Shown here piece by piece: positions 35,543-44,168 of a stretch of 64,000 nucleotides of DNA (the stretch's first letter is position 1; each line of letters opens with the position of its first letter). Location: contig CABHOK010000003.1 in the NCBI GenBank assembly GCA_902168205.1, forward strand, positions 2,046,001 to 2,110,000. Reading direction: 5' to 3'. The notes under the pieces were generated by a model. The model did no database searches, was not told the DNA's origin, and saw only the letters and a program-made list of their open reading frames with translations. The DNA is from an uncultured Chitinophaga sp. (GTDB lineage Bacteria > Bacteroidota > Bacteroidia > Cytophagales > Cyclobacteriaceae). A program made the translations under genes and the position numbers.

Positions 35543-37168
35543 TTATGAAATTTTAAACAGGTCACGCTCCAATATCCTGCGAATGGCCGTATGGCCGCGG
35601 TAAAATGCCTCTTCGAAGATTGAGACACCACTCATGTCGGAATGAGCAAAGTATATTTTACCTTCTACAGGTACAGCTGCTTGCAGGCGTGTTTCTCCAG
35701 TTATAAAGCCGGGGGAAGGTTTAATCATGCCGTGTCCCCATACCCACGCGTCAAACTGCTTGATATAATGCTCAATGTCCTTGTGCGGTCTACGAAGGTC
35801 TTGCAGCGTTGTAGTTTTCCAATCCTCTATGGTGGCACGATAGGCTTGTTCGCGAAGCTTTTTAATATCACTACCCAATAGCGGCTTGTAATACGTTACA
35901 ACGTTCTGGTTACCGTGAAATCCGATCTGCTGATGTGTAGCGTTCACATAACCGAGTGAATCACTTCCGTAAATTACATTGTCCCAGCAAAGTTTTTCGC
36001 CTTTGCGTTCTTCCAGTGTAGCATCGAGCGTGATGTTGGCTACCATCCATGGTGCGTATTGAAACGCAGTGTAATCGAGCGCGCGGTTCAACGAAGGTTT
36101 CAACAACCGTTGATTGATGAACTGCGGTGTTGCCAGCACAGCAGCATGAGCTGTGATTTGTTTCGTCTTGTTTGTGGCAGCATCAAAATATAGCACCGAT
36201 ACGCCCGTGGCTGTTGTCTCAACCGAATATACCAGTGTATTGGTTTTTATTTGAGACACTACATCTTTTCGTAATTGTTTTACAAGCCAGTAATTTCCTT
36301 CGGGCCAGGTGAGCATCGTGTCGGAAGATGCGTTTGCAGCTTTGCCTTTTCGCGAAGCAAAGTAATGAATGCCGGCCCATGCCGATGTGTCGGCTAATGA
36401 CGAACCAAAGTCATCGGCACAACAGTAATTTACGTACCAGCGCAAATATGGTGAAGTAAATTTGTTCTGTGCGAGAAACTCCTCCATGGAAATGGAATCC
36501 AGCACGCGGTACTTTTTATCCTGTGATGAATGATCAACCGGTATGGCAAATGCTTCCCGGCCATCACTACCTCGCTGATCTTTATAGTCATGCATCAGTG
36601 CGAGGAAGCGTTCAATTTCCTGGCGATCTTTCTCCGGTACGCCTTCGCGCGGTGTCAGACCTTCCTGCCAGAAGTTATTGATATATAGTCTTTCTTTCGG
36701 ATCAAAACAGAGATGATATTCATTGTATACTGGCAGCCCGTTTTCAAAGCCGGTTATAACATTGGCTTTCTGCAGAAAAGCAATGAGCTCCGGATCGTTG
36801 TTGCCCGGCAGTGGCAAATAGTGTGCCCCCCATGGATAAGCAGATATAGCATTGCTTCCGGCCATGGCGTTGCCACCGGTATCATTATCCAGTTCAAGCA
36901 AAATAAAATTACCGGTATACTTTTTCAGGTAACGCGCTGCGGATAGTCCGGATACACCACCGCCAATAATTACAACGTCTGCGCTACTGCTTTCGGATGG
37001 TGCATCAAATTTACCGGTGCGCAGCATATGTCCTAACTGCGCGTTAGGACCAACGAGGTTTGACGGGTATGCGGAAGGTGTAGTGCAGGATTGCAGTGCT
37101 GATAACAACAGCGATGAACCGGCTGCTGCCTGCATGGAATGCTTTACAAATTTTCTGCGCGAGATCAT
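35543..37168 (-). CDS. Tat-exported FAD-dependent oxidoreductase (amine-oxidase-like)
   Basis: A 541-aa flavoprotein. The N-terminus has a twin-arginine motif (SRRKFVK, residues 3-9), a hydrophobic stretch and a possible lipobox (LSALQSC), so it is likely exported folded and perhaps lipid-anchored. The FAD-binding dinucleotide fold is VVIIGGGVSGLSAARYL (about 65-81) with LLELDNDTGGNA, and the C-terminal FAD-site segment is IYFAHSDMSGVSIFEEAFYRG. It belongs to the amine oxidase/phytoene desaturase-like group. Its start overlaps the SpeE-like stop by 4 bases (ATGA), implying coupling, so an amine or polyamine product is a natural candidate substrate (inference). Confidence 0.82.
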   Translation of the reverse strand: MISRRKFVKHSMQAAAGSSLLLSALQSCTTPSAYPSNLVGPNAQLGHMLRTGKFDAPSESSSADVVIIGGGVSGLSAARYLKKYTGNFILLELDNDTGGNAMAGSNAISAYPWGAHYLPLPGNNDPELIAFLQKANVITGFENGLPVYNEYHLCFDPKERLYINNFWQEGLTPREGVPEKDRQEIERFLALMHDYKDQRGSDGREAFAIPVDHSSQDKKYRVLDSISMEEFLAQNKFTSPYLRWYVNYCCADDFGSSLADTSAWAGIHYFASRKGKAANASSDTMLTWPEGNYWLVKQLRKDVVSQIKTNTLVYSVETTATGVSVLYFDAATNKTKQITAHAAVLATPQFINQRLLKPSLNRALDYTAFQYAPWMVANITLDATLEERKGEKLCWDNVIYGSDSLGYVNATHQQIGFHGNQNVVTYYKPLLGSDIKKLREQAYRATIEDWKTTTLQDLRRPHKDIEHYIKQFDAWVWGHGMIKPSPGFITGETRLQAAVPVEGKIYFAHSDMSGVSIFEEAFYRGHTAIRRILERDLFKIS

Positions 37169-38691
37169 CGTGTATAATCAGCCCATTCTTTTTCAAAGGT
37201 ATTCACCAGCACCTGATTGTTCAGCGTGTTGTACGGACTTTCTGCCACACGCATGTCCGGAGGAAAATTTTCCATCTGCCTGATGGTTTCCTCATTCACA
37301 AAGCGAAGGTCTTTTGGAAGATTGAAGTGTTGTGACAGACTTTCTTTATATCCCAATACAAATCCCCATTCTCCGAAGGAAGGAACATAGCAATGGTAGG
37401 GCGTTGTCAGAAAACCGCTTTGACGCAAGGTACGATCAATGATCCAGAAAGAGTTTTTAGCAACAAAAGGTGATGTCGATTGAATGACGAGACAACCTTG
37501 TGGCGCCAGTATACGGTAAAGTTCTTTATAGAAAGAGACGGTATATAGTTTGCCGAGCGAGTAATTGGATGGATCCGGAAAATCCACCACGATAAAATCA
37601 AATGTTTTTTGATGTTCGCGAATCCACACAAAGGCATCGGTGTTGATCACGCGTACCTTCGGTGATGTGAGAGCGTGGTGGTTGAGTTTCATCAACGCAC
37701 TGTTCGATTGAAACAGGTCGGTCATAACTTTGTCCAGATCGACCAGCGTAATAGTCTCCACCGAAGTATATTTGAGTATTTCCCGCACCGCCATACCATC
37801 ACCACCTCCGAGTACAAGTACATGTTTTGGTGCTTTCATTTGAGCAAGTCCCGGGTGAACCAGCGCTTCATGATAGCGATATTCATCCGCAGAACTGAAC
37901 TGTAAATTTCCATTCAGAAATAAACGCCAGTCCATCACACTGCGGGTTAATACAATGCGCTGGTAAGGGCTTGACCGCGCATATACCACTTTGTCAGGAT
38001 ACGTAAGTGATTCGGCAAGTGCTGTTAATTTTTCAGAGAGTATAAATCCGGATGCGAGCAGGAGCAGACACACAACCGCAGACCATTTCAACCGGTGATA
38101 ACTTCTGATCTCGTTCCTGAATTTATACGCAACGATCCACGCGACAACAACATTCAGAAACCCGAAGAAGAAAGATGTGCGCAATAGTCCGAGATAGGGT
38201 ATAAATAATAGCGGAAACAGGAGCGAAGCAAACAACGCACCGATATAGTCGAAGGTAAAGATCCGTGAAACGAGATCGCTGAATTCAATGCGGTCTTTCA
38301 GAATGCGCATGAGCAACGGTAATTCCAGACCTACAAGTGTACCGGTAAGAATCACGAGGGTATATAGAATTACCCTGAAATATACTACCTGTTCAAACAG
38401 TATAAAGAGTATACCGGCACTGAATCCGCCCACCATCCCCACGAGCAGTTCGATGCTGATAAACCAGCTCAGTAAATTTGATTTCAGGAATCGCGAGAGG
38501 TACGATCCGATACCCATAGCAAACAGGTATGTACCAATAATGGTGGAGAACTGGGTAACGGAATCTCCCAACAGGTAGCTGGCCAACGTACCGGCTACCA
38601 GTTCATAGATCAATCCGCAGGTGGCTACTACAAATACAGATATGAGCAGTAACCATTGAAAACTGCCGGCTTTACTTTCCTGTTTGTACAT
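37165..38691 (-). CDS. Membrane-embedded SpeE-like aminopropyltransferase
   Basis: A 508-aa protein fusing a membrane part (about seven helices, residues 15-220) to a spermidine-synthase domain (about 230-500). The nucleotide-binding motif is VLVLGGGDGMAVREIL (near 290), the acidic loop is ITLVDLDKVM, and the active-site region is VVDFPDPSNYSLGKLYTVSFY (near 370). Known membrane-anchored SpeE homologs are proposed to transfer aminopropyl groups to membrane-associated acceptors. It is encoded with a SpeD homolog, DUF350 and DUF4178 in one operon, which supports such a role. The acceptor is unknown. Confidence 0.88.
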   Translation of the reverse strand: MYKQESKAGSFQWLLLISVFVVATCGLIYELVAGTLASYLLGDSVTQFSTIIGTYLFAMGIGSYLSRFLKSNLLSWFISIELLVGMVGGFSAGILFILFEQVVYFRVILYTLVILTGTLVGLELPLLMRILKDRIEFSDLVSRIFTFDYIGALFASLLFPLLFIPYLGLLRTSFFFGFLNVVVAWIVAYKFRNEIRSYHRLKWSAVVCLLLLASGFILSEKLTALAESLTYPDKVVYARSSPYQRIVLTRSVMDWRLFLNGNLQFSSADEYRYHEALVHPGLAQMKAPKHVLVLGGGDGMAVREILKYTSVETITLVDLDKVMTDLFQSNSALMKLNHHALTSPKVRVINTDAFVWIREHQKTFDFIVVDFPDPSNYSLGKLYTVSFYKELYRILAPQGCLVIQSTSPFVAKNSFWIIDRTLRQSGFLTTPYHCYVPSFGEWGFVLGYKESLSQHFNLPKDLRFVNEETIRQMENFPPDMRVAESPYNTLNNQVLVNTFEKEWADYTR

Positions 38692-38700
38692 GAATACAGA

Positions 38701-38907
38701 TTAGCTATGAATAGCCGAGCCTATGATAATTCCCATGGCAATCATAAAGGCACCCGCAACAATAGCGAGTGCTATATTGTTCTTCTCGATGATCTCTTTC
38801 CAGAGGTTTTCCGGTGTGATCTTTTCAAAGATCCAGAAGCATATACCGAGTATAATAATGCCGACCAGTGAAAAGACGATCGATGCGAGTACATATTTCC
38901 ATTCCAT
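38701..38907 (-). CDS. DUF350 small membrane protein
   Basis: A 68-aa protein with two hydrophobic helices (about 5-28 and 43-65), characters of a half-size DUF350 unit: FSLVGIIILGICFWIFEKITP and NIALAIVAGAFMIAMGIIIGSAI. E. coli YjfL is the best-known DUF350 protein and its operon (yjfIJKLM-yjfC) also includes a PspA homolog and a glutathionylspermidine synthetase-like ATP-grasp. The gene here lies 9 bases before the SpeE-like gene, repeating the link between DUF350 and polyamine chemistry. Confidence 0.85.
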   Translation of the reverse strand: MEWKYVLASIVFSLVGIIILGICFWIFEKITPENLWKEIIEKNNIALAIVAGAFMIAMGIIIGSAIHS

Positions 38908-38921
38908 AGTATGTTGTTGGT

Positions 38922-39095
38922 TTATTTGTGGTAAAAGTATCCTCTGGCGTGGCCACGTGTGGCGCTTTTTTCATGTGTGGTTTTGGTAGCGTTTAACCAA
39001 CGCCAGCCAATCATGTTCGAGTAAATATAAAAACCGATTACTACGGCAGAGAAGCCGAGGTAATATTTAAGTCCTTTCAGTTCGTCCCAACGCAT
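38922..39095 (-). CDS. 57-aa single-helix membrane protein in the polyamine operon
   Basis: A short gene that is easily missed: ATG 39095 to TAA 38922, 57 aa. It starts MRWDELKGLKYYLGFSAVVI, has one hydrophobic helix (about 11-26, YYLGFSAVVIGFYIYS), then a Trp/Arg-rich juxtamembrane part (NMIGWRWLNATK) and a basic, His/Tyr-rich tail (TRGHARGYFYHK). Spacing is 9 bases from the DUF4178 gene and 14 from DUF350, so it fits exactly into the operon. Function unknown; probably an inner-membrane accessory subunit. Confidence 0.7.
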   Translation of the reverse strand: MRWDELKGLKYYLGFSAVVIGFYIYSNMIGWRWLNATKTTHEKSATRGHARGYFYHK

Positions 39096-39104
39096 AGGCG
39101 TAAA

Positions 39105-40358
39105 TTATTCTTCAGTTGCATAAGGTGAATAGTCGCTGTCTTCCCAGCGTTTTGCTTCGAGCATATATTTGCGAATAAAAAATACAGCAGGGAAGATCGC
39201 GAGCAATACCAGGATAACAATAAAGTTCGACAGGGATGAAACATCGCGCACCACCCTGATCGAAAAGGATTGATACGACACGCTGAACTCAGGGTATATA
39301 TTGATGTGGTAACGTCCTTCCGGAATTTCGGATAAAAACGCTTCGCCACGGGTGGAACCTTCGCTCCACGATTCTCCATCTTCATACCCCGAATAGTATT
39401 CTATATCTTTTGAAAAGTTATACTCGGTACCTGTTGTTTCATTGATGAGCGCAAAGTCTGCATAGAACCAGTCGTTTACCAATGGAGCATAAATATCCAT
39501 GGCAACGCTTTTGGTTCCTCCTTTTAAGTCAAATGAAGATGATACAAAGAACTTCTGATCTTTCAGTTCGCTCTGGTTGAATGTGCCACTGAAAACTACT
39601 TCTTCCTTGGCGCTACTGTTAAAGTAAAACTGAAGTGCAATAATCACTAGCAAAATAGCAAGCGATGCCTTGATCAGCGTTCCTTCTTTAAATGAAGTAA
39701 CCACCGGCTGCGTGTAACCACGTCCTTCTTTTTTCGGAAGTCGGCTCACCGGTATATTAAATGCCTGGGCTACTTCCTGCGGTGAGCAATATTCTCCCTT
39801 ACACCACAGAAGACTATCACCGTTTTTTTCAAGTGTAGTCATGTAAGGCGGAGCTATATATTCGTGGTTCGTTGTTGATGCGGTAAGGTCTACCACATCA
39901 AAGAAAAACTCTCCGCGTGCATAGATTACATCTGCCCTATACTTCTGATATAGTCGATAGAAGCTTTCCTCATAGTAAAATTCCATGTCGGGGTTGTCCT
40001 TGGGACCAACTTCGACAGGCCATACGAAATTCCAGTTGCCGCTATACTCCGACAGGAAAGCATATCCGTGCATCGGGTTGAAGAGCAGGTACTCGCGCCA
40101 CTTGTAATGGTATTTGCTTTCCTGTTTTACCACGAAGCCCATTACTTCATAGACAACGCCATCAAATTTACCTTTGGCTCCAATCGGTATAGCGGGTTCA
40201 TCTTTATAGCCAAATATATTCCGGTCGGTATTCCACTTACCTAAACGCACATAGTATTGACACGAGCTGCAGGTCATGGCGAGTGTCATGGCTTTGCCGC
40301 GAACCGTATTAACCGTGCCGCAATTGAGACAGGTTATTGTATAGTTACTTCCACTCAT
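39105..40358 (-). CDS. DUF4178 protein with zinc ribbon and two membrane helices
   Basis: A 417-aa protein. An N-terminal zinc ribbon (CLNC...CSSC, residues about 10-34) is followed by a DUF4178 domain (about 50-200; IGAKGKFDGVVYEVMGF, WREYLLFNPMHGYAFLSEY). A membrane helix lies at about 228-246, then a beta-rich domain and a second helix at about 378-398 with a short acidic tail. This topology puts a beta-sandwich outside and DUF4178 inside. The gene overlaps the shorter DUF4178 gene by 14 bases. DUF4178 has no proven activity; it recurs with DUF350 and polyamine-type enzymes. Confidence 0.85.
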   Translation of the reverse strand: MSGSNYTITCLNCGTVNTVRGKAMTLAMTCSSCQYYVRLGKWNTDRNIFGYKDEPAIPIGAKGKFDGVVYEVMGFVVKQESKYHYKWREYLLFNPMHGYAFLSEYSGNWNFVWPVEVGPKDNPDMEFYYEESFYRLYQKYRADVIYARGEFFFDVVDLTASTTNHEYIAPPYMTTLEKNGDSLLWCKGEYCSPQEVAQAFNIPVSRLPKKEGRGYTQPVVTSFKEGTLIKASLAILLVIIALQFYFNSSAKEEVVFSGTFNQSELKDQKFFVSSSFDLKGGTKSVAMDIYAPLVNDWFYADFALINETTGTEYNFSKDIEYYSGYEDGESWSEGSTRGEAFLSEIPEGRYHINIYPEFSVSYQSFSIRVVRDVSSLSNFIVILVLLAIFPAVFFIRKYMLEAKRWEDSDYSPYATEE

Positions 40359-40983
40359 CCCAGGTAAGTATATTTTTGAGATTAAGTTCTTCCAGTGTTA
40401 CTTTTTGTCCGGAAAGAACGTGTCTGTTATTTTTTTTGATCGTGAAGAACGCAGTCTGTCCGCTGCCGTTGCTGGCCTGAATAAGGAAGAAGCCCGGATA
40501 GAATAAATTCCACGGCCCGATCTCCCCGGTATAGCTTATGCCTTCACATTTCTCTACATACTCACCTCGCAGCGTAACGTTGTTGGCGAGAATGACTTTC
40601 TTGCCGGCATGCAGTTGTGAAAGATCATTTTTCACCTCTGTCCAGGATGCTGTAAACAGCGCGAAGCTTCCAAAAGACTCTGCAATCCAGAGGCACTTTC
40701 CGCCATCGCAGGTAGTACACCAGAAATTTTTGTAGTCGTTGCGTAGCTGAAGGCGTAATCTCCCGATAACGGTGAAATTATACTCCTTATACACTCCGGT
40801 GGTTCCGATCTGCAGGAAACTCCAGTCATCCGGAATGTGTGCGGCCTTTGGCTTCTCTGAATCAGCCACGTTATCAGCCACAATTTCATTGCATACCTGG
40901 CAAATGACCAGCGTGGCATCATTCAGTTGTACCTTATGAGCCGTGCTGCAACCCGGACAATTATAAACTGTATTTTGTTTCAC
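40345..40983 (-). CDS. DUF4178 protein with N-terminal zinc ribbon (soluble)
   Basis: A 212-aa protein without membrane helices. The N-terminal ribbon is CPGC...CQVC (about 9-31). The DUF4178 part (about 55-205) contains LQIGTTGVYKEYNFTVIGRLRLQ and NLFYPGFFLIQASNGSGQTAFF. It starts with GTG 2 bases after the SpeD-like stop and overlaps the longer DUF4178 gene by 14 bases. The two DUF4178 proteins probably form a soluble/membrane pair. Function unknown. Confidence 0.82.
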   Translation of the reverse strand: MKQNTVYNCPGCSTAHKVQLNDATLVICQVCNEIVADNVADSEKPKAAHIPDDWSFLQIGTTGVYKEYNFTVIGRLRLQLRNDYKNFWCTTCDGGKCLWIAESFGSFALFTASWTEVKNDLSQLHAGKKVILANNVTLRGEYVEKCEGISYTGEIGPWNLFYPGFFLIQASNGSGQTAFFTIKKNNRHVLSGQKVTLEELNLKNILTWDEWK

Positions 40984-40985
40984 GG

Positions 40986-41345
40986 TTAGCGGTTGATGAT
41001 TTGTTCGAACAGGATATCGGCATGAAAGAAATTACAAACGGCTTTGTATAGCCCTTCCGTTGTAGCGCGATTGTCTCTGAGGAAATTGGACAGGAAAACA
41101 TCAAACGTTATGTAATTCTGTTCCGGCCAGGTGTGGATGGAAAGATGAGACTCGGTGAGACAAACCACACCGGTAAAGCCACCGCCAGGAAAGTTATGAT
41201 ATACTTCTCCAACCTTGTTCAGTTGGAAAGCTTCTATCTGATCGTTGATAAAATTTTGAAAAGCATGATAGTCGCCCAGCTTGGCGATGTCGGGAACGGA
41301 AAAGTTCGCAACAATGTGTAAGCCGGGTATAGACGTTTGTGTCAT
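40986..41345 (-). CDS. SpeD-like pyruvoyl S-adenosylmethionine decarboxylase homolog
   Basis: A 119-aa protein. ATG 41345 gives the normal start of small bacterial SpeD proteins; an in-frame TTG at 41384 would add 13 residues. The self-cleavage site is visible: LTESHLSIHTWPE, with Ser66 as pyruvoyl precursor and His71 for processing. By alignment with Thermotoga SpeD (Ser63, His68, Cys83), the catalytic Cys is replaced, Ser86 standing in its place (FDVFLS). That suggests altered chemistry, for example decarboxylation of another amino acid. It is first in a tightly packed operon with DUF4178, DUF350 and a SpeE-like enzyme. Confidence 0.85.
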   Translation of the reverse strand: MTQTSIPGLHIVANFSVPDIAKLGDYHAFQNFINDQIEAFQLNKVGEVYHNFPGGGFTGVVCLTESHLSIHTWPEQNYITFDVFLSNFLRDNRATTEGLYKAVCNFFHADILFEQIINR

Positions 41346-41621
41346 AGCCGGAGTCTTCACAGGTACAGAATAGGGAGTGTTCAAGTGAACAACGTTTTGG
41401 TAAGGTTACTAATTTTTTCGGAACTGTTCAAATTATACGCCAATCCCGTAAGGGGTTGATACTCTTGAGGCTTGAGACTTGTGTTTTCCGGAATATAGAC
41501 ACTTCATTCCCAGCCCATTTACGCAGACAGTGTTTGACGACAGCAGGCTTGTGTTCATCGAAAAAATTTTAGCAGCCCCGTACGGTAAACCAATTTTCCG
41601 GTACATTAAATTTAAACAACT

Positions 41622-42224
41622 ATGAAAAACAAAATTTCTTTCAGTATTATTCTTTTAGGATTGTTCATGGGAGGATGTATTGTGAAATCGCTGCACCCGT
41701 TTTACAAAGAGAGTGATGTGTTCTTTAAGGAAGACCTGGTGGGCGCATGGCGCGACCAGAAAAATGGTAAATGGCAGATACTTCCGTTTGAAAAAAAGAA
41801 CGCGTATGCCATAACGCTTACGTCTGAAGAAGGTGTGGCGGCAACTTTTATCGCACATCTCTTTTCGCTGAACAACAGTATATATCTTGATTTTATTCCG
41901 GAAGAGCAGGAGGGAAAACAAGTCGATCTGTTTGCGCTTCACCTCATACCTTCGCATTCGCTGGCGCGGATACATATTACCGATAGCAAACATCTTATCA
42001 TCGAATGGCTTAACGAAGAATGGCTGGCAGAGCTGTTTGAACAGAACAAGATCCGGATACAGCACGAAGTTGTTTACGATGGTGAGGTAAAGGATGAAAA
42101 CAAGATGTATATTCTCACGGCTTCCACCGATGAATTGCAAAAGTTTATTCTGAAGTATGGAGACGATCCAAATGCCTTTACGGGGAAATCGGAAGTAGTG
42201 ATGAATCTTAACCGACTGTACTAG
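41622..42224 (+). CDS. Lipoprotein upstream of a LytS/LytTR pair
   Basis: A 200-aa predicted lipoprotein (lipobox FMGGC, Cys19) of unknown function. The mature part starts IVKSLHPFYKESDVFFKEDLVGAWRDQKNGKW, a pattern seen in small Bacteroidota lipoproteins with a beta-rich, lipocalin-like outline. Its stop directly abuts the ATG of the histidine kinase (TAG then ATG), so it belongs to the kinase-regulator operon and could be an envelope sensor input. Confidence 0.72.
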   Translation: MKNKISFSIILLGLFMGGCIVKSLHPFYKESDVFFKEDLVGAWRDQKNGKWQILPFEKKNAYAITLTSEEGVAATFIAHLFSLNNSIYLDFIPEEQEGKQVDLFALHLIPSHSLARIHITDSKHLIIEWLNEEWLAELFEQNKIRIQHEVVYDGEVKDENKMYILTASTDELQKFILKYGDDPNAFTGKSEVVMNLNRLY

Positions 42225-43295
42225 ATGGCCACAACGATCATGAGAATTGTCAGGAGCACATTGCTACAACATTTTTTGTTCTGGATAATTTGCTTTTATA
42301 TTTTACTTCAGCTGTTTGCCAGCTCCAGCCGGTTGCTCCCGATCGACTATATATATACCATTATCTTCATGATCACACTAATGCTGCCGGTATATATCAA
42401 TTTACTGTTGTGGATGCCCCGGTACCTGCAACAGGGGAAATATATAGGCTATGGTGCACTGGTGCTGGCAACGCTGGGGATTGGCACATACTTCAATTTG
42501 ATATTGTTTGATAAACTGATCGACTATGTATTGCCGGGATATTATTTTATTTCCTATTACGAATTTACCGACCTGCTTAAATTCTTTGTGACCTTAATAA
42601 CCGCTACTTCGTTGTTGAAGTTGTCCAAAGAATGGATTCAATTAAATGAGACGAGAGAACGCATGCAGCAGCTTGAAAAAGAAAAACTCACAGCCGAGTT
42701 GCGTGCGTTGATGAACCAGGTAAATCCTCATTTTCTTTTTAACAGTCTTACGGTGCTATATTCACTCGCACTTCGAAAGGCAACTGAAACTCCGGAGGCG
42801 ATCATTAAGCTATCGGATATACTGCGTTATGTTATTTATGAATCGAATGCCCTGTACGTGCCGGTGCGATCCGAGGTGAAAGTTCTGCACGACTATATTC
42901 ATTTGCAACGCTATCGCATCGGGTCGGAAGCGGCTATAACTTTTGACGTTGCGTTGGAAGAAGATGTGTCGATCGCGCCTATGATCTTGTTGCAGCTTGT
43001 AGAAAATAGTTTTAAGCACGGTATAAAAGGTGATACCGGTAATACATTTATTAACATGCATTTGAAAGCCGATCGCCACCAGGTCGATTTTAAGATCGAG
43101 AATAACAAAGGCCAAGGGGAGGAGTTTGATAAGAACCAGGTAAACGGTATAGGCTTGCATAATATACGCGAGCGCGTGCGACTGCTCTATGGTGATCGTG
43201 GTATATTTGATGTAACGGAAACCGGGAATATATTCCGGGTACATTTGCGCATTCGTCCGGAGGAGATAACCAAACCATTTGCTGACCGAAGATGA
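42225..43295 (+). CDS. LytS/YehU-type sensor histidine kinase
   Basis: A 356-aa inner-membrane kinase. Four hydrophobic helices lie at about 12-32, 41-63, 74-96 and 105-130. A short coiled coil leads to the His_kinase domain with NQVNPHFLFNSL and phosphoacceptor His169. The ATPase part has LQLVENSFKHGI (N box) and NGIGLHNIRERVRLLYG (G box). The start follows the lipoprotein stop without a gap. It overlaps the LytTR regulator by 4 bases and will phosphorylate it. Confidence 0.9.
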   Translation: MATTIMRIVRSTLLQHFLFWIICFYILLQLFASSSRLLPIDYIYTIIFMITLMLPVYINLLLWMPRYLQQGKYIGYGALVLATLGIGTYFNLILFDKLIDYVLPGYYFISYYEFTDLLKFFVTLITATSLLKLSKEWIQLNETRERMQQLEKEKLTAELRALMNQVNPHFLFNSLTVLYSLALRKATETPEAIIKLSDILRYVIYESNALYVPVRSEVKVLHDYIHLQRYRIGSEAAITFDVALEEDVSIAPMILLQLVENSFKHGIKGDTGNTFINMHLKADRHQVDFKIENNKGQGEEFDKNQVNGIGLHNIRERVRLLYGDRGIFDVTETGNIFRVHLRIRPEEITKPFADRR

Positions 43296-43984
43296 AGATT
43301 ACATGCATGATCGTGGAGGATGAGCCGGCCTCGCAGGACATTCTGAAACATTATATAGCTGATGTCCCAGACCTGGTTTTAACCCATGTATGCAGCCATG
43401 CGCTGAATGCGAATGACGTATTGGCAAAAGAACCGGTGCAGGTTATGTTCCTGGATGTAAACATGCCGAAGCTCTCCGGTATAAATTTCTACAAGAGTCT
43501 GCAGCGGCCCCCACTGGTAATTTTTACAACGGCCTATCCCGAGTACGCTATAGAAGGCTTTGAAGTAGATGCTGTAGATTACCTGGTGAAGCCGTTTCCG
43601 TTTGAGCGATTCCTGCGGGCCGTTAATAAACTTCGCGATAAATTACAGGCAGCGGCCCCCCCGGTTTCCAGCAACTATATCATGCTGAATGCTGACAAGA
43701 AACTGTACAAGGTAAAACACCGCGACATACTTGTTGTAGAAGCCTTTGGTGACTACGTGAAAATACATTTGCCCGGCCGGGTAATTATTGTGCACGAAAC
43801 GATGCAAAGTATGCAACAGCAATTGCCGGAACAATTGTTTGCAAGGGTCCACAAATCATTTATTATCGCCCTCGATCATTTTCAATATATAGATGGCAAT
43901 ACGGTGATGGTGGCATCTAGAAGTATACCGATTGGACAGATTTATAGGAGTGATTTTTTGAAGCGCATCCAGAGGAGCCTCTAG
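43292..43984 (+). CDS. LytTR-family response regulator
   Basis: A 230-aa regulator. The receiver domain (1-120) has the acidic pair ED (10-11), phosphoacceptor Asp55 (VMFLDVNMPKLSG), Thr (FTTAYPEYA) and Lys (DYLVKPF). The LytTR DNA-binding domain (about 130-230) has ILVVEAFGDYVKIHL and LFARVHKSFIIALDHFQYIDGNTV. It is coupled to the upstream kinase by an ATGA overlap. Targets cannot be read. Confidence 0.92.
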   Translation: MKITCMIVEDEPASQDILKHYIADVPDLVLTHVCSHALNANDVLAKEPVQVMFLDVNMPKLSGINFYKSLQRPPLVIFTTAYPEYAIEGFEVDAVDYLVKPFPFERFLRAVNKLRDKLQAAAPPVSSNYIMLNADKKLYKVKHRDILVVEAFGDYVKIHLPGRVIIVHETMQSMQQQLPEQLFARVHKSFIIALDHFQYIDGNTVMVASRSIPIGQIYRSDFLKRIQRSL

Positions 43985-44043
43985 GTGCGAGCTGCGAGCT
44001 TGTGGTAATTTGATGCCGCGGTTATCTCTCACATGGCGGTTGT

Positions 44044-44145
44044 AAAATCCATTGCGCAGAGGGCACGGCGAAGCTGTGAAGAGTCACAAAGTATATTTCT
44101 CTGTGTAACGCTGAATTTTCTTGAGTCTTCGTGTTTCTGGATTTT
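44044..44145. repeat. Short element with 8-bp terminal inverted repeats
   Basis: AAAATCCA (44044-44051) and TGGATTTT (44138-44145) bound a 102-base segment rich in CACAAAG / CTCTGTG / CTTCGTG words. Similar AAATCCAAT...CACAAAG stretches occur at about 55149-55200 and 55888-55945, all intergenic. Confidence 0.4.
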
Positions 44146-44168
44146 GGTTAACGATTAACGATTACCGA

